Notes: generated by a model from the letters alone, not told the origin. Positions 36,001 to 45,532 are shown, counted from the stretch's first letter. The stretch: 64,000 bases of DNA from an uncultured Prevotella sp. (GCA_900540375.1 UQFS01000006.1:1-64000), one strand, 5' to 3'. Made by a program: numbers and translations.

Positions 36001-36247
36001 ATGACATATACGTCGCAGAATAAAAATAGACAATTGACGCTGGACATCTTCAGGTCGTCGCTTGACAACCTGGACAAGTCTAACCGTTGGGTCGTACTCG
36101 GCGATACTCTTCCTTGGGCCGAACTGGAGAAGATTTACAACTCCAGGCTGCATAATAAAGACAAGGGCGCAAGCAACAAGCCGGCTCGGATGATCATTGC
36201 AGCGATGATTATCAAGCATAAGATGAATCTCTTTGACGAGGAGACTA
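36001..36247 (+). pseudogene. 5' end of an IS5/IS1182-like transposase
   Basis: About 82 codons beginning MTYTSQNKNRQLTLDIF and including VVLGDTLPWAELEKIYN and ARMIIAAMIIKHKMNL, typical of the DUF772 N-terminal domain of these transposases. Homology stops at FDEETI near 36247, where the sequence turns into the antisense of an endonuclease gene fragment. The catalytic part is gone. Confidence 0.8.
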
Positions 36248-36562
36248 TTCACCTCCCCACCAACTCTTTGGAAAGGAGTGCTCTATGTTCATGCCGTTAA
36301 TGGCTATCCCATTATGGTCTTTGAAATAGAATTTGCTGGAGCTGTAACGGTTGTAGCATTCGTTGGTCTTCGGATCCCGGTCGGTGTACCAGAACCCCCA
36401 CCAAGTGTTTTCTGTTCCGCTACCATATTCGAGTACCGTTTTAGGGACCAAGAGCGTGTGCAGTGCCGTTTTGAGTTCAGCGCCTTTCTTGCCTTTCAGT
36501 GTCTGTGCGTACTTGATGAGCTCAGCGCGGTTGATAGCGTGGGTGGCTGTTGATGTAGGCAT
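36245..36562 (-). pseudogene. Truncated endonuclease I family nuclease
   Basis: The minus-strand frame contains KGKKGAELKTALHTLL and the signature NGMNIEHSFPKSWWGG of EndA/NucM-type secreted nucleases, whose catalytic His is in that motif. The 3' half is cut off at the IS fragment junction. The 5' end lacks the expected signal peptide. An overlapping frame (36522-36657) reads SLMWYWFGNWGKVKHQFM and stops; it is a piece of another, unidentified gene. Confidence 0.75.
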
Positions 36563-36665
36563 CGTCCCAGTTCTTTCCGGTATGGTCGATCATGAACTGG
36601 TGTTTCACCTTGCCCCAGTTGCCGAACCAATACCACATCAGGCTGCTGGAGTCGCGACATACTGA

Positions 36666-36680
36666 TATATAATAAGGTGT
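36666..36680 (+). repeat. Recurring intergenic motif, copy 3
   Basis: TATATAATAAGGTGT between the endonuclease and SusC remnants, identical to the copies at 8226 and 26521. Confidence 0.5.
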
Positions 36681-36702
36681 ATGGTTCTAAATGGAAAAAC
36701 GA

Positions 36703-37150
36703 TTAGAAGGTGAGCGTGACGGGCCCTGCACATTACGGGCATAGGGATAGCTGGTGCCTCGCTCATACTTGACCGATGACCAGTAGAACTGATCAGAGGC
36801 GTTGATGCCAAAGACGAGAGACTCCAGTCCCGTGTGGTGTTGCAGCCAACTGTTGTTCCAGCGATATTGCAGGCTGACGCTCTGCAGCCCCAGCACACGG
36901 TTGTCGAAGACATAGCGCGACGTGGCATGGGGTGTGGTTGTCTCGTCGTCGAAGTTGCGGAATAAAGTCTCGTCGCCGGGATGCATCCGTCATGAGGAGA
37001 GCACGCGCTCATCGACGTTTTTAGAGCCGATGACGTCCTTGGCCACTTCCACGCGGTCGCGTAGGGTGGAGTTGTAGAGCTTGTCGCCCCAATGATAGCC
37101 GAAGGAGACGTTGAACGTGAAGTCGTGCCACATAAGCGATGGTGTTCGGT
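36703..37150 (-). pseudogene. C-terminal remnant of a SusC-like transporter
   Basis: The minus-strand frame reads MWHDFTFNVSFGYHWGDKLY, then an in-frame TGA at 36990-36992 just before MHPGDETLFRNF, then VLGLQSVSLQYRW and YPYARNVQGP. These are features of the last barrel strands of SusC proteins. Near 36720 one base is missing: restoring it gives the expected ending PVTLTF stop at 36703. It has one nonsense and one frameshift change and no 5' part, so it is a dead fragment. Confidence 0.75.
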
Positions 37151-37309
37151 TACTCTCAGAGTATGATGATGAATGAATGATTATAGCGTGAAATATATTT
37201 AATGCTTATGTGAATACTATTTTATTGTGCTTGTAAATGGCGTAAAAATACTAAAAAGAATCCAAAAATACGAATGATGAGTGATAAAAACAAAAAAGAA
37301 GAGTTTTTT

Positions 37310-37340
37310 TTTGTTCTTTCGCTTATTTACCGTAACTTTG
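37310..37340 (+). promoter_or_regulatory. Promoter of the nucleotidyltransferase gene
   Basis: TTTG (37310-37313), 19 bases, TAACTTTG (37333-37340). The predicted transcript starts near 37347. Confidence 0.75.
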
Positions 37341-37384
37341 CATTGCTTTATATAGTACATCTAACTGATTTAAAAATACACAGT

Positions 37385-38299
37385 ATGAAACCTACATTAT
37401 TACTGCTTGCTGCCGGAATGGGCAGCCGTTACGGTGGTTTGAAACAATTAGACGGTTTGGGCCCAAACGGCGAGACAATTATGGACTACAGTATCTATGA
37501 TGCTATCCAGGCTGGCTTCGGCAAGATCGTCTGGGTAATCCGTAAGGATTTTGAGCAGGACTTCCGCGAGAAGATCCTTTCTAAATATGAGGGACATATC
37601 CCCTGTGAGCTTGTGTTCCAGAGCCTCGACAAGATTCCTGATGGCTATTCTGTTCCAGAGGGCCGCACGAAACCTTGGGGTACCAACCACGCTGTGATGA
37701 TGGCCAAAGAGGTGATTCACGAGCCTTTCTGTGTCATCAACTGCGATGACTTCTACAACCGTGACTGCTTCAAGGTGATTGGTAAGTTCCTCTCAGAACT
37801 GCCGGAAGGCAGCAAAGGCAAGTATGCTATGGTAGGCTTCCGCGTTGGCAACACGCTGAGCGACAATGGTTCTGTCTCTCGTGGCGTATGCTCGAAGAAT
37901 ACAGAGAACCTGCTCACCGGTTGCGTGGAGCGCACTGAGATTGAGCGTCAGGCCGACGGCAATGTGGCTTACAAGGACGAGAACGGTAAGTGGGTGGAGA
38001 TTGCTGACATCACACCGGTAAGTATGAACGTGTGGGGCTTCACTCCGGAATACTTTGAGTACAGCGATAAATTCTTCAAGGAGTTCCTCGATGCTCCCGA
38101 GACAAAGGCCAATCCTAAGGCTGAGTATTTAATTCCTTGGGTGGTGAACAAGCTGATCAATGAGGGTAAGGCTACCTGTGAGGTGCTCGACACCACGAGC
38201 AAGTGGTTCGGCGTAACCTATTCTGCTGACCGTCCGGGTACTGTTGCCCGCATTCAGCAACTCGTTGACGAGGGTGTTTACCCCGACAAGCTCTTCTAA
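37385..38299 (+). CDS. NDP-sugar pyrophosphorylase-type nucleotidyltransferase
   Basis: 304 aa starting MKPTLLLLAAGMGSRYGG; a longer frame from 37274 spans the promoter and is rejected. The GxGxRxGG-like nucleotide loop at the N-terminus, the PWGTNHAVMMA segment and INCDDFYN mark a GT-A-fold sugar nucleotidyltransferase. The C-terminal part (WFGVTYSADRPGTVARIQQL) matches the group often annotated NDP-sugar synthase or MobA-like in Bacteroidales. The sugar is unknown. It is transcribed alone. Confidence 0.8.
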   Translation: MKPTLLLLAAGMGSRYGGLKQLDGLGPNGETIMDYSIYDAIQAGFGKIVWVIRKDFEQDFREKILSKYEGHIPCELVFQSLDKIPDGYSVPEGRTKPWGTNHAVMMAKEVIHEPFCVINCDDFYNRDCFKVIGKFLSELPEGSKGKYAMVGFRVGNTLSDNGSVSRGVCSKNTENLLTGCVERTEIERQADGNVAYKDENGKWVEIADITPVSMNVWGFTPEYFEYSDKFFKEFLDAPETKANPKAEYLIPWVVNKLINEGKATCEVLDTTSKWFGVTYSADRPGTVARIQQLVDEGVYPDKLF

Positions 38300-38349
38300 C
38301 AGAACAACTTCTATACCAAAGAGCAGAGGTATCTCTGTTATTCATAAAT

Positions 38350-38531
38350 GAGTCCACTTGAAAAAGTCAGCACCCCTTTCAATCTAAAAGTTGAGTGCCA
38401 GTTTCCAAGGATTATACCTCAATAAATGAGAGATTTTACGCTCCAAAAGCCTTCTTGTTAGGCTGATAGGTTTCAAATCATAACATTTTTGAGGTAGGGG
38501 CCTCAAAAAACGGACTTTTTAGAGGGGACTC
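38350..38531. mobile_element. 182-bp MITE-like element
   Basis: The ends GAGTCCACTTGAAAAAGTC (38350-38368) and GACTTTTTAGAGGGGACTC (38513-38531) are inverted repeats matching at 16 of 19 positions. ATAAAT directly flanks both sides (38344-38349 and 38532-38537), as expected of a target duplication. It holds no gene, but contains a hairpin TTTTTGAGG/CCTCAAAAA (38486-38509). A matching end lies at 35-53. Confidence 0.75.
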
Positions 38532-38546
38532 ATAAATAGAAATGAC

Positions 38547-38579
38547 AAGCCCCGGATGACGAACTGTCATCCGGGGCTT
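38547..38579 (-). terminator. Terminator of the efflux-lpxA operon
   Basis: AAGCCCCGGATGAC (38547-38560) and GTCATCCGGGGCTT (38566-38579) form a 14-bp stem around GAACT, 87 bp past the lpxA-type stop. The T tract is short. Confidence 0.7.
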
Positions 38580-38666
38580 TGGGTTATAATGTACTCCTTT
38601 ATATATGGGGCTGATAGTTTTTCGTTTTATCAGTCCTATATAAAAGTTGTGTACGCCTTCTCTCTT

Positions 38667-39443
38667 TTACTTCGAGATGATACCGACCTGCGTGGAGTTC
38701 AGGAATTCGATAATGTTTCGAACCTGTTCGCCGTCGGGCACCTGGTCACGTATCTGCAACGCTGCATCGAAGACGCTCACCTTGCCATTGAAGACAAGCC
38801 GGTAGGCATTGGCCACATGTTTGCGGATGCGCTCGTCGATATGCCAAGTCTCCATCATGGTATTGTTGGGTCCCGCATATCCTATTGGGTTACCGCCTGC
38901 GATGACGTATGGCGGTACGTCTTTGGAGAAGCGGGTTCCGGCTTGCAGCATGGCCAGATTGCCGACACGTGTGCCTGCATTCTCGATGACCGACGATGAG
39001 AAGATGACACCGTCACCAATCTGACAGTTACCGGCGATCTTTGAACCATAGCCAAAGACATTGTAGTCACCGATCTTGGTGTCGTGGCTGACATGCACAC
39101 CTTCCATGAGCATATTATTGTTGCCGATGACCGTCTTGCAGCCTTCGTGAGTAGCACGGTTGATGATGACATTCTCACGAATCACATTATTGTCGCCGAC
39201 AACGACCTCACTGCGCTCGCCTTTGAAGGCAAAGTCCTGGGGCAGGGCACCGATGACAGCACCCTGGTGCACCTTGTTGTCCTTTCCCATCTTTGTGCCG
39301 TTGAGGATACTCACAAAGGGAAAGATGACACAGTTGTCACCGATCTCCACATAATCTTCGATATACACGAAGGGGTATATCTTGATATTGTCACCGAGCT
39401 TCGCCTTGGGCGATACTACGGCTTTGTCACTGATGTTGTTCAT
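38667..39443 (-). CDS. lpxA: LpxA-type UDP-GlcNAc acyltransferase
   Basis: 258 aa of left-handed beta-helix hexapeptide repeats with the LpxA active-site segment (MEGVHVSHDTKIGD, catalytic His in HVSHD) and a short helical C-terminus (ETWHIDERIRKHVANAYRLV). LpxA transfers a hydroxyacyl chain to UDP-GlcNAc to start lipid A. It lies 60 bp downstream of the RND outer-membrane gene on the same strand and is apparently the last gene of the efflux operon, away from lpxB/C/D. It could be the sole LpxA or a paralogue. Confidence 0.8.
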   Translation of the reverse strand: MNNISDKAVVSPKAKLGDNIKIYPFVYIEDYVEIGDNCVIFPFVSILNGTKMGKDNKVHQGAVIGALPQDFAFKGERSEVVVGDNNVIRENVIINRATHEGCKTVIGNNNMLMEGVHVSHDTKIGDYNVFGYGSKIAGNCQIGDGVIFSSSVIENAGTRVGNLAMLQAGTRFSKDVPPYVIAGGNPIGYAGPNNTMMETWHIDERIRKHVANAYRLVFNGKVSVFDAALQIRDQVPDGEQVRNIIEFLNSTQVGIISK

Positions 39444-39503
39444 AATTCAAAATTGTTTTTCGACATTGAATCAATTCATCATTCAACACTTAACATTCAA
39501 CAC
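39444..39503. repeat. ATTCAACACTT-type short repeats
   Basis: ATTCAACACTTA and close variants are repeated in the gap between the efflux and lpxA-type genes. Similar TTGAATGATGAATG repeats fill 44200-44335 in the inverted sense. They are probably simple intergenic expansions. Confidence 0.5.
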
Positions 39504-40895
39504 TTATTTCGCTCCTCCACCCAAAGCGTAGTAGAGGTTGACGACAGCTTGCATTTTGCTGAAGTCGTCCTGTACCTTGCTGAGCTGTGAGTTGAGCAGA
39601 TTGCTCTCAGCGGTGATGACTTCAAGATAGGTAGATCCTGCGCTTGCCATCAAGTTTTTCGTGTCTTCCACGTTGCGTTTGAGTACGTCGATGCGTTTCT
39701 CTTCCAGTTTGCTCTTAGCGTCAGAGGCATTGTAGAGCACAAGCGCGTTGCTGACCTCACTACCGGCAGAGAGTACACTGTTCTGCCAGGTGTTGTAGGT
39801 CTGCTTGTACTGATCCTCGGCGACACGCAGTCCGGCTTTGAGTTGTCCTTTGGCGAAGATGGGCTGTGTGAGCGAAGCCACGGCAGACCACAGCATTTTA
39901 CCCGGATTGGTGATGCCCATACCACCGCTGTTGGTGAAAGCGCCGGTGGCGCTGATGGTCAACGACGGATAGAAGCGCGCACGGGCTGCCTCTATATTAT
40001 AGAAGCAATTGGCGAGTGCCATCTCCTTGGCGTGGACATCGGCACGGTTGCTGAGCAGCTGAATGCCTACACCAGTGGAGAATTTGGCGGGAAGATTCTG
40101 GTTGTCGAGGTCGCCGCGAGGGATCGCATGAGCCTGCTGACCAAGCAGCAGAGAGAGACTGTTCTCTGTCTCTCTGATCTGTCTTTTGAGATCTTCCTTC
40201 TGTGTCAGTACGTTCAAGTAGTTGGCTTCGGCGCTTTGCACAGCTGTAGAGCGCACGCCGGCAACAGACTGATGCTGGATCTTCATGATCTCCCACGTGT
40301 CCCTGGTGAGCTTCTCCATGTCGGTGACAATCTGCAATTGCTTGTCAAGCATCAGCAGTGTGTAGTACATGTTGGCCACATTAGCGATGAGCTTGGTCTG
40401 CACAGCCACCTGATAGTCCTTGGTCTGGAGCATAGAGACCTGAGCGGCACGCTTGGCAGCAGTGAGGTTGCCAAAGAGATTGGCATCCCAACTGGCGTTG
40501 ATCGGCAGCTGATAGGTCTTGGTGGCTTTGTTGTAATCCCATGACGAGATGGTTCCTTGTGGCGTGAACGAGATGCCTGGCAGGAATGCAAGCTTGGCAG
40601 CCTTGAGCTGAGTCTCAGCCATGTCTACGTTGAGAGCAGCATTAAGTAAGTCGGGATTATTGGCGAGACACGTGCTGATGAGTGACTGCAATTGCGGATC
40701 AGTGAATACCGAGCGCCAAGGGATGTTGGCGAAGCTGGTCGTGTCGGTCACGGCAAGCGTGTCGGTGTTGCTCACCGCGTCGCGCACCAGTCCGGCCGTG
40801 TTGACCTGTGGCCGCTCATATTTTCCGTAAAGGCTCTTGCAGCCTGTCATGGCGACGGCTGCAAGACCTGTAAGTATGATCTGATATATCTTCAT
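39504..40895 (-). CDS. NodT/OprM-family outer-membrane efflux lipoprotein
   Basis: TolC-like exit duct of the RND pump. 463 aa; the signal peptide ends in lipobox MTGC (Cys19). Two repeated long-helix OEP halves follow, each with the NPDLLNAALNVDMAETQLKA or VISAESNLLNSQ type of pattern. It follows the RND transporter gene by 22 bp in the order adaptor, pump, duct. Confidence 0.92.
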   Translation of the reverse strand: MKIYQIILTGLAAVAMTGCKSLYGKYERPQVNTAGLVRDAVSNTDTLAVTDTTSFANIPWRSVFTDPQLQSLISTCLANNPDLLNAALNVDMAETQLKAAKLAFLPGISFTPQGTISSWDYNKATKTYQLPINASWDANLFGNLTAAKRAAQVSMLQTKDYQVAVQTKLIANVANMYYTLLMLDKQLQIVTDMEKLTRDTWEIMKIQHQSVAGVRSTAVQSAEANYLNVLTQKEDLKRQIRETENSLSLLLGQQAHAIPRGDLDNQNLPAKFSTGVGIQLLSNRADVHAKEMALANCFYNIEAARARFYPSLTISATGAFTNSGGMGITNPGKMLWSAVASLTQPIFAKGQLKAGLRVAEDQYKQTYNTWQNSVLSAGSEVSNALVLYNASDAKSKLEEKRIDVLKRNVEDTKNLMASAGSTYLEVITAESNLLNSQLSKVQDDFSKMQAVVNLYYALGGGAK

Positions 40896-40917
40896 TTTAT
40901 CGAAACTCTACATTATG

Positions 40918-43900
40918 TTACTTAGTATACGCGTCAGTATACGGCTCTTGTTTGTCTGTATGAGCATATTGTTCAAGCTCTGCTGTAACCTCCTCATTCT
41001 TTTCGTCTTCAAACTTCAGTGGCTTGATCTTCTCTTGCAGCCACTGGAAGATGCAGAAGAGAACTGGCACAATGAAAATCTGGATCAAAGTACCGATGAG
41101 CATGCCGCCGACAGCAGCAGCACCCAGTGTCTGGTTTCCGTTCTTGCCTACACCTGAAGCAAACATCAGCGGCAACAGACCGATGATCATTGCCAACGAG
41201 GTCATCAGGATAGGACGCAGACGGGCAGCGGCACCAAGGATGGCTGAGTATTTGATGGCCATACCTGTCTCACGGCGCTCCAAGGCGAACTGCACAATCA
41301 AGATGGCGTTCTTGGCCAACAGACCGATCAACATAATGAGCGAGATCTGCATGTAGATGTCGTTGTTGTGCCCAAAGAGATTGGTGAAAGCGAAGGCTCC
41401 GGCCAGACCGAACGGTACTGACAGTAACACAGACAGAGGCAGGAGGTAGCTTTCGTACTGTGCACTCAGAATCAGGTAGACGAATACCAGACAGAGCACA
41501 AAGATCAATGCAGTGGAGTTGCTGGACTCTGCCTCGGAGCGACTCAGACCGGAGTACTCATAGCCGTAACCGGTTGGCAGGTTGTCCTTGGCCACTTCCT
41601 CAATGGCTTTCATCACCTGACCGGAAGAGTAGCCTTCGTTGGCGTTGACACTGACTTTGATGGCAGTGAAGAGGTTGAAGCGGTTGATGTTGGAAGGACC
41701 GTAGACCTTCTTGAGTTTCACAAACTCGCTCACCGGTGCCATATCGCCTGTGGTGGTACGCACATAGATGCGGGACAGACCATCGGGAGACATACGGCTG
41801 GCCACATCACCCTCGACCATCACACGGAAGAGCTTACCGAAGGCATTGAAGTTGGATGCATACAAACCACCATAGTAACCCTGCAGTACTGAGAGCACGA
41901 CTTTCGGGGAGATGCCGGCCTGCTTGGTCTTGGCTACATCCACGTCGACCATGTACTGTGGATAGTTAGGGTTGTAGGAGGTCATAGCTTGCCGGATCTC
42001 AGGACGCTTGTTGAGTTCGGCGAGGAAGCTCTTTGTGACATTGTAGAACTTATTCAAGTCGCCGCCGGCTTTGTCCTGCATAGTCATGGTGACACCATTC
42101 TGCACAGAGAAACCTGGGATCATTGGAGGACCGAAGGCAAGTATCTGTGCGTCCTTGATAGAAGCGGTCTGCTTATAGATCATACCCAGCACGGAGTTCT
42201 GCTCGTAGGGGTTGACGACGAGAGCCATGGGGTCTTTGTCATGGATAGCGCGCTTGATGCGGTCAGTGATACCGCCTGCACGCTCTTCAAACGGTTTCAG
42301 CTTGATGATGAAAGTGGCTTGGTCGGAGCCTTGACCAGCAATGAAGTTATAGCCAATGATCGCATTGCGGTGAAGGATAGCCGGGTTATTGGCCAGCATC
42401 TTGTCTACCTCAGCCACAATTTCTTTCGTACACTCCTGCGAGGTACCCGGATTGGCCGAGATAGTCACGAAGATGGTACCCGTATCCTCATCCGGCACAA
42501 GACCCGTCTTAGTGGTATTCATCAGTATAGCCAAAGCAGCAATACCCACAACCACGATACCGGCAGTGATGGCGCGGTGATTGATGGCGCGCTCTACACC
42601 TTTCTTATATTTATTTGTCGTTTTCTCAAACACACGGTTAAATCCGGCATGGAAGCGTGCCACAAAGTTCTTGTTTTTCTCATTCTCCTCCGCTTTGTGA
42701 GGTTTCAGGAACATCGCGCACAGAGCTGGCGAGAGCGTCAAGGCGTTGACAGCCGAGATGACGATACTCACGGCCATGGTCACACCGAACTCACGGTAGA
42801 AGGTACCGCTCGTGCCACCCATGAACGACACAGGTACGAATACGGCGGCCATGACGAGGGTAATGGAGATAATGGCACTGGAGATCTCGTTCATGGCGTC
42901 AATAGCGGCCGTGAGCGAGTTGTCGTAACCTTGGTCAAGCTTGGCGTGTACGGCCTCGACAACCACGATGGCATCATCGACCACGATGGCGATAGCTAAC
43001 AGCAAGGCCGAAAGCGTCAAGAGATTGATGGAGAATCCAAAGATCCAAAGGAAGAAGAAGGTACCAATTAAGGCTACCGGCACTGCAATCATAGGGATGA
43101 GCGTCGAGCGGAAGTCCTGAAGGAAGATATACACAACAATGAACACCAGCACAAGGGTGATGAACAATGTCATGAGCACCTCGTGGATAGAGGCGAAGAG
43201 GAAGTCGGTAACATCATACATGATGACCGCTTTCATGCCTGGAGGCATGCTCTTCTGTTGCTGAGTCAATGCGGCTTTCACATCAGTGGCAATCTGTGTA
43301 GCATTGGAACCGGCAATCTGCTGTACCATACCCATACATGCCGGGATGCCGTCGTTGACCAAACTTACGTTGTACATCAGTGAGCCAAGCTCTATCTTGG
43401 CCACATCCTTCAGCTTCAGCGTCTGACCAGTTGTCTTACTGGTAAGAATGATATTCTCGTATTCGATGGGCTCAGACAAACGCCCTTTATAGCGCAGGGT
43501 ATACTCATAGGCCACGTTGGAGTTCTCACCGAACTTACCCGGTGCAGCCTCGATATTCTGTTCAGCCAGTACGCCGAGAATGTCTGACGGCATAAGTCCG
43601 TATTCTTTCATCTTATCCGGCTTGAGCCAGATGCGCATGGAGTAGTTGGCAGTAGACGGACTTGACACATCACCCACACCGTTGATACGCTTCAGCAGTG
43701 GCACGATGTTGATGTTGTTATAGTTCGTGACAAACTGTCCGTCATAGCGTCCGTCTGAGGTGACGGCGTACATAATGACGTTGGAGGTCTGACGCTTGAT
43801 GACGGTCACACCGACCTGCGTTACCTCAGAAGGCAAGAGGGCCTGCGCCTGCGATACACGGTTCTGCACGTTCACGGCAGCCATATCCGGGTCAGCGCCC

Positions 43901-44190
43901 TGCTTGAAGTACACGGTGATCATACACATACCATCGTTGGTGGTCTGTGAAGTCATGTAGGTCATGTTCTCCACACCATTGATGCTCTCCTCCAAAGGCA
44001 CGGCGACAGACTTCATCACCGTTTCGGCATCAGCACCCTGGTAGGTGGCTGACACCATGATGGTTGGTGGGGCTATGTCCGGGTATTGCTCGATAGGCAG
44101 TGACACCAATCCGATGGTACCCAGCAGCACAAGCAGGATAGATACCACGGTGGAGAGCACCGGACGTTTGATAAAATTAGTAAATGTCAT
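40918..44190 (-). CDS. HAE1-family RND multidrug efflux transporter
   Basis: Inner-membrane proton-driven pump of 1090 aa, like AcrB. The start MTFTNFIKRPVLSTVVSILL, the porter segment VPLEESINGVENMTYM, and the proton-relay Asp pair in helix 4 (LAIAIVVDDAIVVVEAVH) are present, as are LTLSPALCAMFL and LSVPFGLAGAF. Length and twofold repeat are normal. Substrates (drugs, bile acids, detergents) are not predictable. Confidence 0.95.
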   Translation of the reverse strand: MTFTNFIKRPVLSTVVSILLVLLGTIGLVSLPIEQYPDIAPPTIMVSATYQGADAETVMKSVAVPLEESINGVENMTYMTSQTTNDGMCMITVYFKQGADPDMAAVNVQNRVSQAQALLPSEVTQVGVTVIKRQTSNVIMYAVTSDGRYDGQFVTNYNNINIVPLLKRINGVGDVSSPSTANYSMRIWLKPDKMKEYGLMPSDILGVLAEQNIEAAPGKFGENSNVAYEYTLRYKGRLSEPIEYENIILTSKTTGQTLKLKDVAKIELGSLMYNVSLVNDGIPACMGMVQQIAGSNATQIATDVKAALTQQQKSMPPGMKAVIMYDVTDFLFASIHEVLMTLFITLVLVFIVVYIFLQDFRSTLIPMIAVPVALIGTFFFLWIFGFSINLLTLSALLLAIAIVVDDAIVVVEAVHAKLDQGYDNSLTAAIDAMNEISSAIISITLVMAAVFVPVSFMGGTSGTFYREFGVTMAVSIVISAVNALTLSPALCAMFLKPHKAEENEKNKNFVARFHAGFNRVFEKTTNKYKKGVERAINHRAITAGIVVVGIAALAILMNTTKTGLVPDEDTGTIFVTISANPGTSQECTKEIVAEVDKMLANNPAILHRNAIIGYNFIAGQGSDQATFIIKLKPFEERAGGITDRIKRAIHDKDPMALVVNPYEQNSVLGMIYKQTASIKDAQILAFGPPMIPGFSVQNGVTMTMQDKAGGDLNKFYNVTKSFLAELNKRPEIRQAMTSYNPNYPQYMVDVDVAKTKQAGISPKVVLSVLQGYYGGLYASNFNAFGKLFRVMVEGDVASRMSPDGLSRIYVRTTTGDMAPVSEFVKLKKVYGPSNINRFNLFTAIKVSVNANEGYSSGQVMKAIEEVAKDNLPTGYGYEYSGLSRSEAESSNSTALIFVLCLVFVYLILSAQYESYLLPLSVLLSVPFGLAGAFAFTNLFGHNNDIYMQISLIMLIGLLAKNAILIVQFALERRETGMAIKYSAILGAAARLRPILMTSLAMIIGLLPLMFASGVGKNGNQTLGAAAVGGMLIGTLIQIFIVPVLFCIFQWLQEKIKPLKFEDEKNEEVTAELEQYAHTDKQEPYTDAYTK

Positions 44191-44199
44191 ATTCCTTTA

Positions 44200-44335
44200 A
44201 ATGTTGAATGATGAATGATTGATGTTGAGTGATAGAAATGTTGAATAATGATGAATGTTGAATGATGAATGAGTGGCATCAAGCCGCCTTCTTCACTGAA
44301 TCAAGTCAACATTCAACCCTCAACATTCATCATTA
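44200..44335. repeat. Repeats between adaptor and pump genes
   Basis: Several copies of ATGTTGAATGATGAATG (44201, about 44250) face inverted CATTCAACCCTCAACATTC (from 44310). The intercistronic RNA can therefore fold into a long imperfect hairpin within the operon. This may adjust the ratio of adaptor to pump. Confidence 0.6.
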
Positions 44336-45532
44336 CTTTCCTGTCATTGCCTTGACGAAGCCTTTAGCCGTTCCCTGTTCTTTGGCCAGGTTGGCTGCGT
44401 CGTCGATCTTCTTTTGATATTGCTCTTCGGTGAGCGGTTTGATCTGCTCACCGTCAGTCAGTTTGCTGATGCCCTTAGAAACATAACGGTCGCCGACATT
44501 CAGTCCGGAGGTGACGACATAATTCTGTCCATCGTTTTGCGGGTTGACAGTGATCTCGCTGTATCTCACCTTGTTGTTCTTGTCTACCTTATATACGAAG
44601 TACTTGTCCTGTACCTGTGAAGTAGCTTCCTGCGGAATGCTGATGATGTTGTTGCTCACATGCGGCACGATGATCTGTCCTGCACCGCCACTCTTTAGCA
44701 GTCCTTGTGGGTTGGGGAAATGAGCGATCAGTGTATAAGCACCAGTAGTAGCGTCAATGACACCGCTCATCTTCACGACACGTCCCGGTTGGTTATAGAC
44801 TGCACCGTCAGCCATTTGCAGTTTCACGGTCGGCATCTCATGGATGACACCGGCTACGCTGCCGGAAGTCTTGGACATGCCGAGGATGTCGGCCTCACTC
44901 ATAGAGAAGAACACCTCCACGGTGGAGACGTCACTGACAGTTGTCAGTGTGCTTTGGGCAGAGACGAGTGCACCTTTCTTAAACGGCAATGAGCCGACGG
45001 CACCAGATGCCGGAGCGGTCACTGTGCACCATGCCAGTGTCTCATGGGCGGAAGCGAGGCTTGCACGAGCCTGGGCTACCTGAGCCTCAGCTGTCTTGTA
45101 GCTGTTCAGTGCTGTTTCCAGCTCATATTGTCCGATAATATGCTGTGCGAAGAGCTTCTTGTTGTTCAAGTAAGTCAATTTGGTCGTGTTGGCCTGTGCG
45201 ATGGCGGTGTTCAAAGCTGCCTGTGCCTGACTGACAGCGGCACGATAAGTTTCGCTGTCGATGGTGAACATCACCTGGCCTGCGCGCACATGTTGTCCTT
45301 CATGAACATACACATTGGTGATATATCCCGAAAGCTTGGGGTGTACTTCCACGTCCTGAATACCCTTGATGGTTGCCGGATAAGTAGTTTGCATATCGGC
45401 ACTTGACTCGCCGACAGTACGCACGGCAAACTCATTGTCTTGAAGGTCAGCCAGGCTGCCACCACTCTTCTTTCCACAAGAAACGAGTGAAAGAGCAGCC
45501 AAAGCTACGAACATACAATTCTTAATTTTCAT
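44333..45532 (-). CDS. RND periplasmic adaptor lipoprotein
   Basis: Membrane-fusion protein like AcrA, 399 aa. The signal peptide ends in LVSC (Cys19). A lipoyl-type hairpin region (VEVHPKLSGYITNVYVHEGQHVRAGQ, shown in part as KLSGYITNVYVHEGQ), a long coiled-coil rich in Ala and Gln, and beta-barrel segments follow. First gene of the pump operon, under the promoter at 45613-45643. No TetR or AraC regulator is adjacent. Confidence 0.93.
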   Translation of the reverse strand: MKIKNCMFVALAALSLVSCGKKSGGSLADLQDNEFAVRTVGESSADMQTTYPATIKGIQDVEVHPKLSGYITNVYVHEGQHVRAGQVMFTIDSETYRAAVSQAQAALNTAIAQANTTKLTYLNNKKLFAQHIIGQYELETALNSYKTAEAQVAQARASLASAHETLAWCTVTAPASGAVGSLPFKKGALVSAQSTLTTVSDVSTVEVFFSMSEADILGMSKTSGSVAGVIHEMPTVKLQMADGAVYNQPGRVVKMSGVIDATTGAYTLIAHFPNPQGLLKSGGAGQIIVPHVSNNIISIPQEATSQVQDKYFVYKVDKNNKVRYSEITVNPQNDGQNYVVTSGLNVGDRYVSKGISKLTDGEQIKPLTEEQYQKKIDDAANLAKEQGTAKGFVKAMTGK

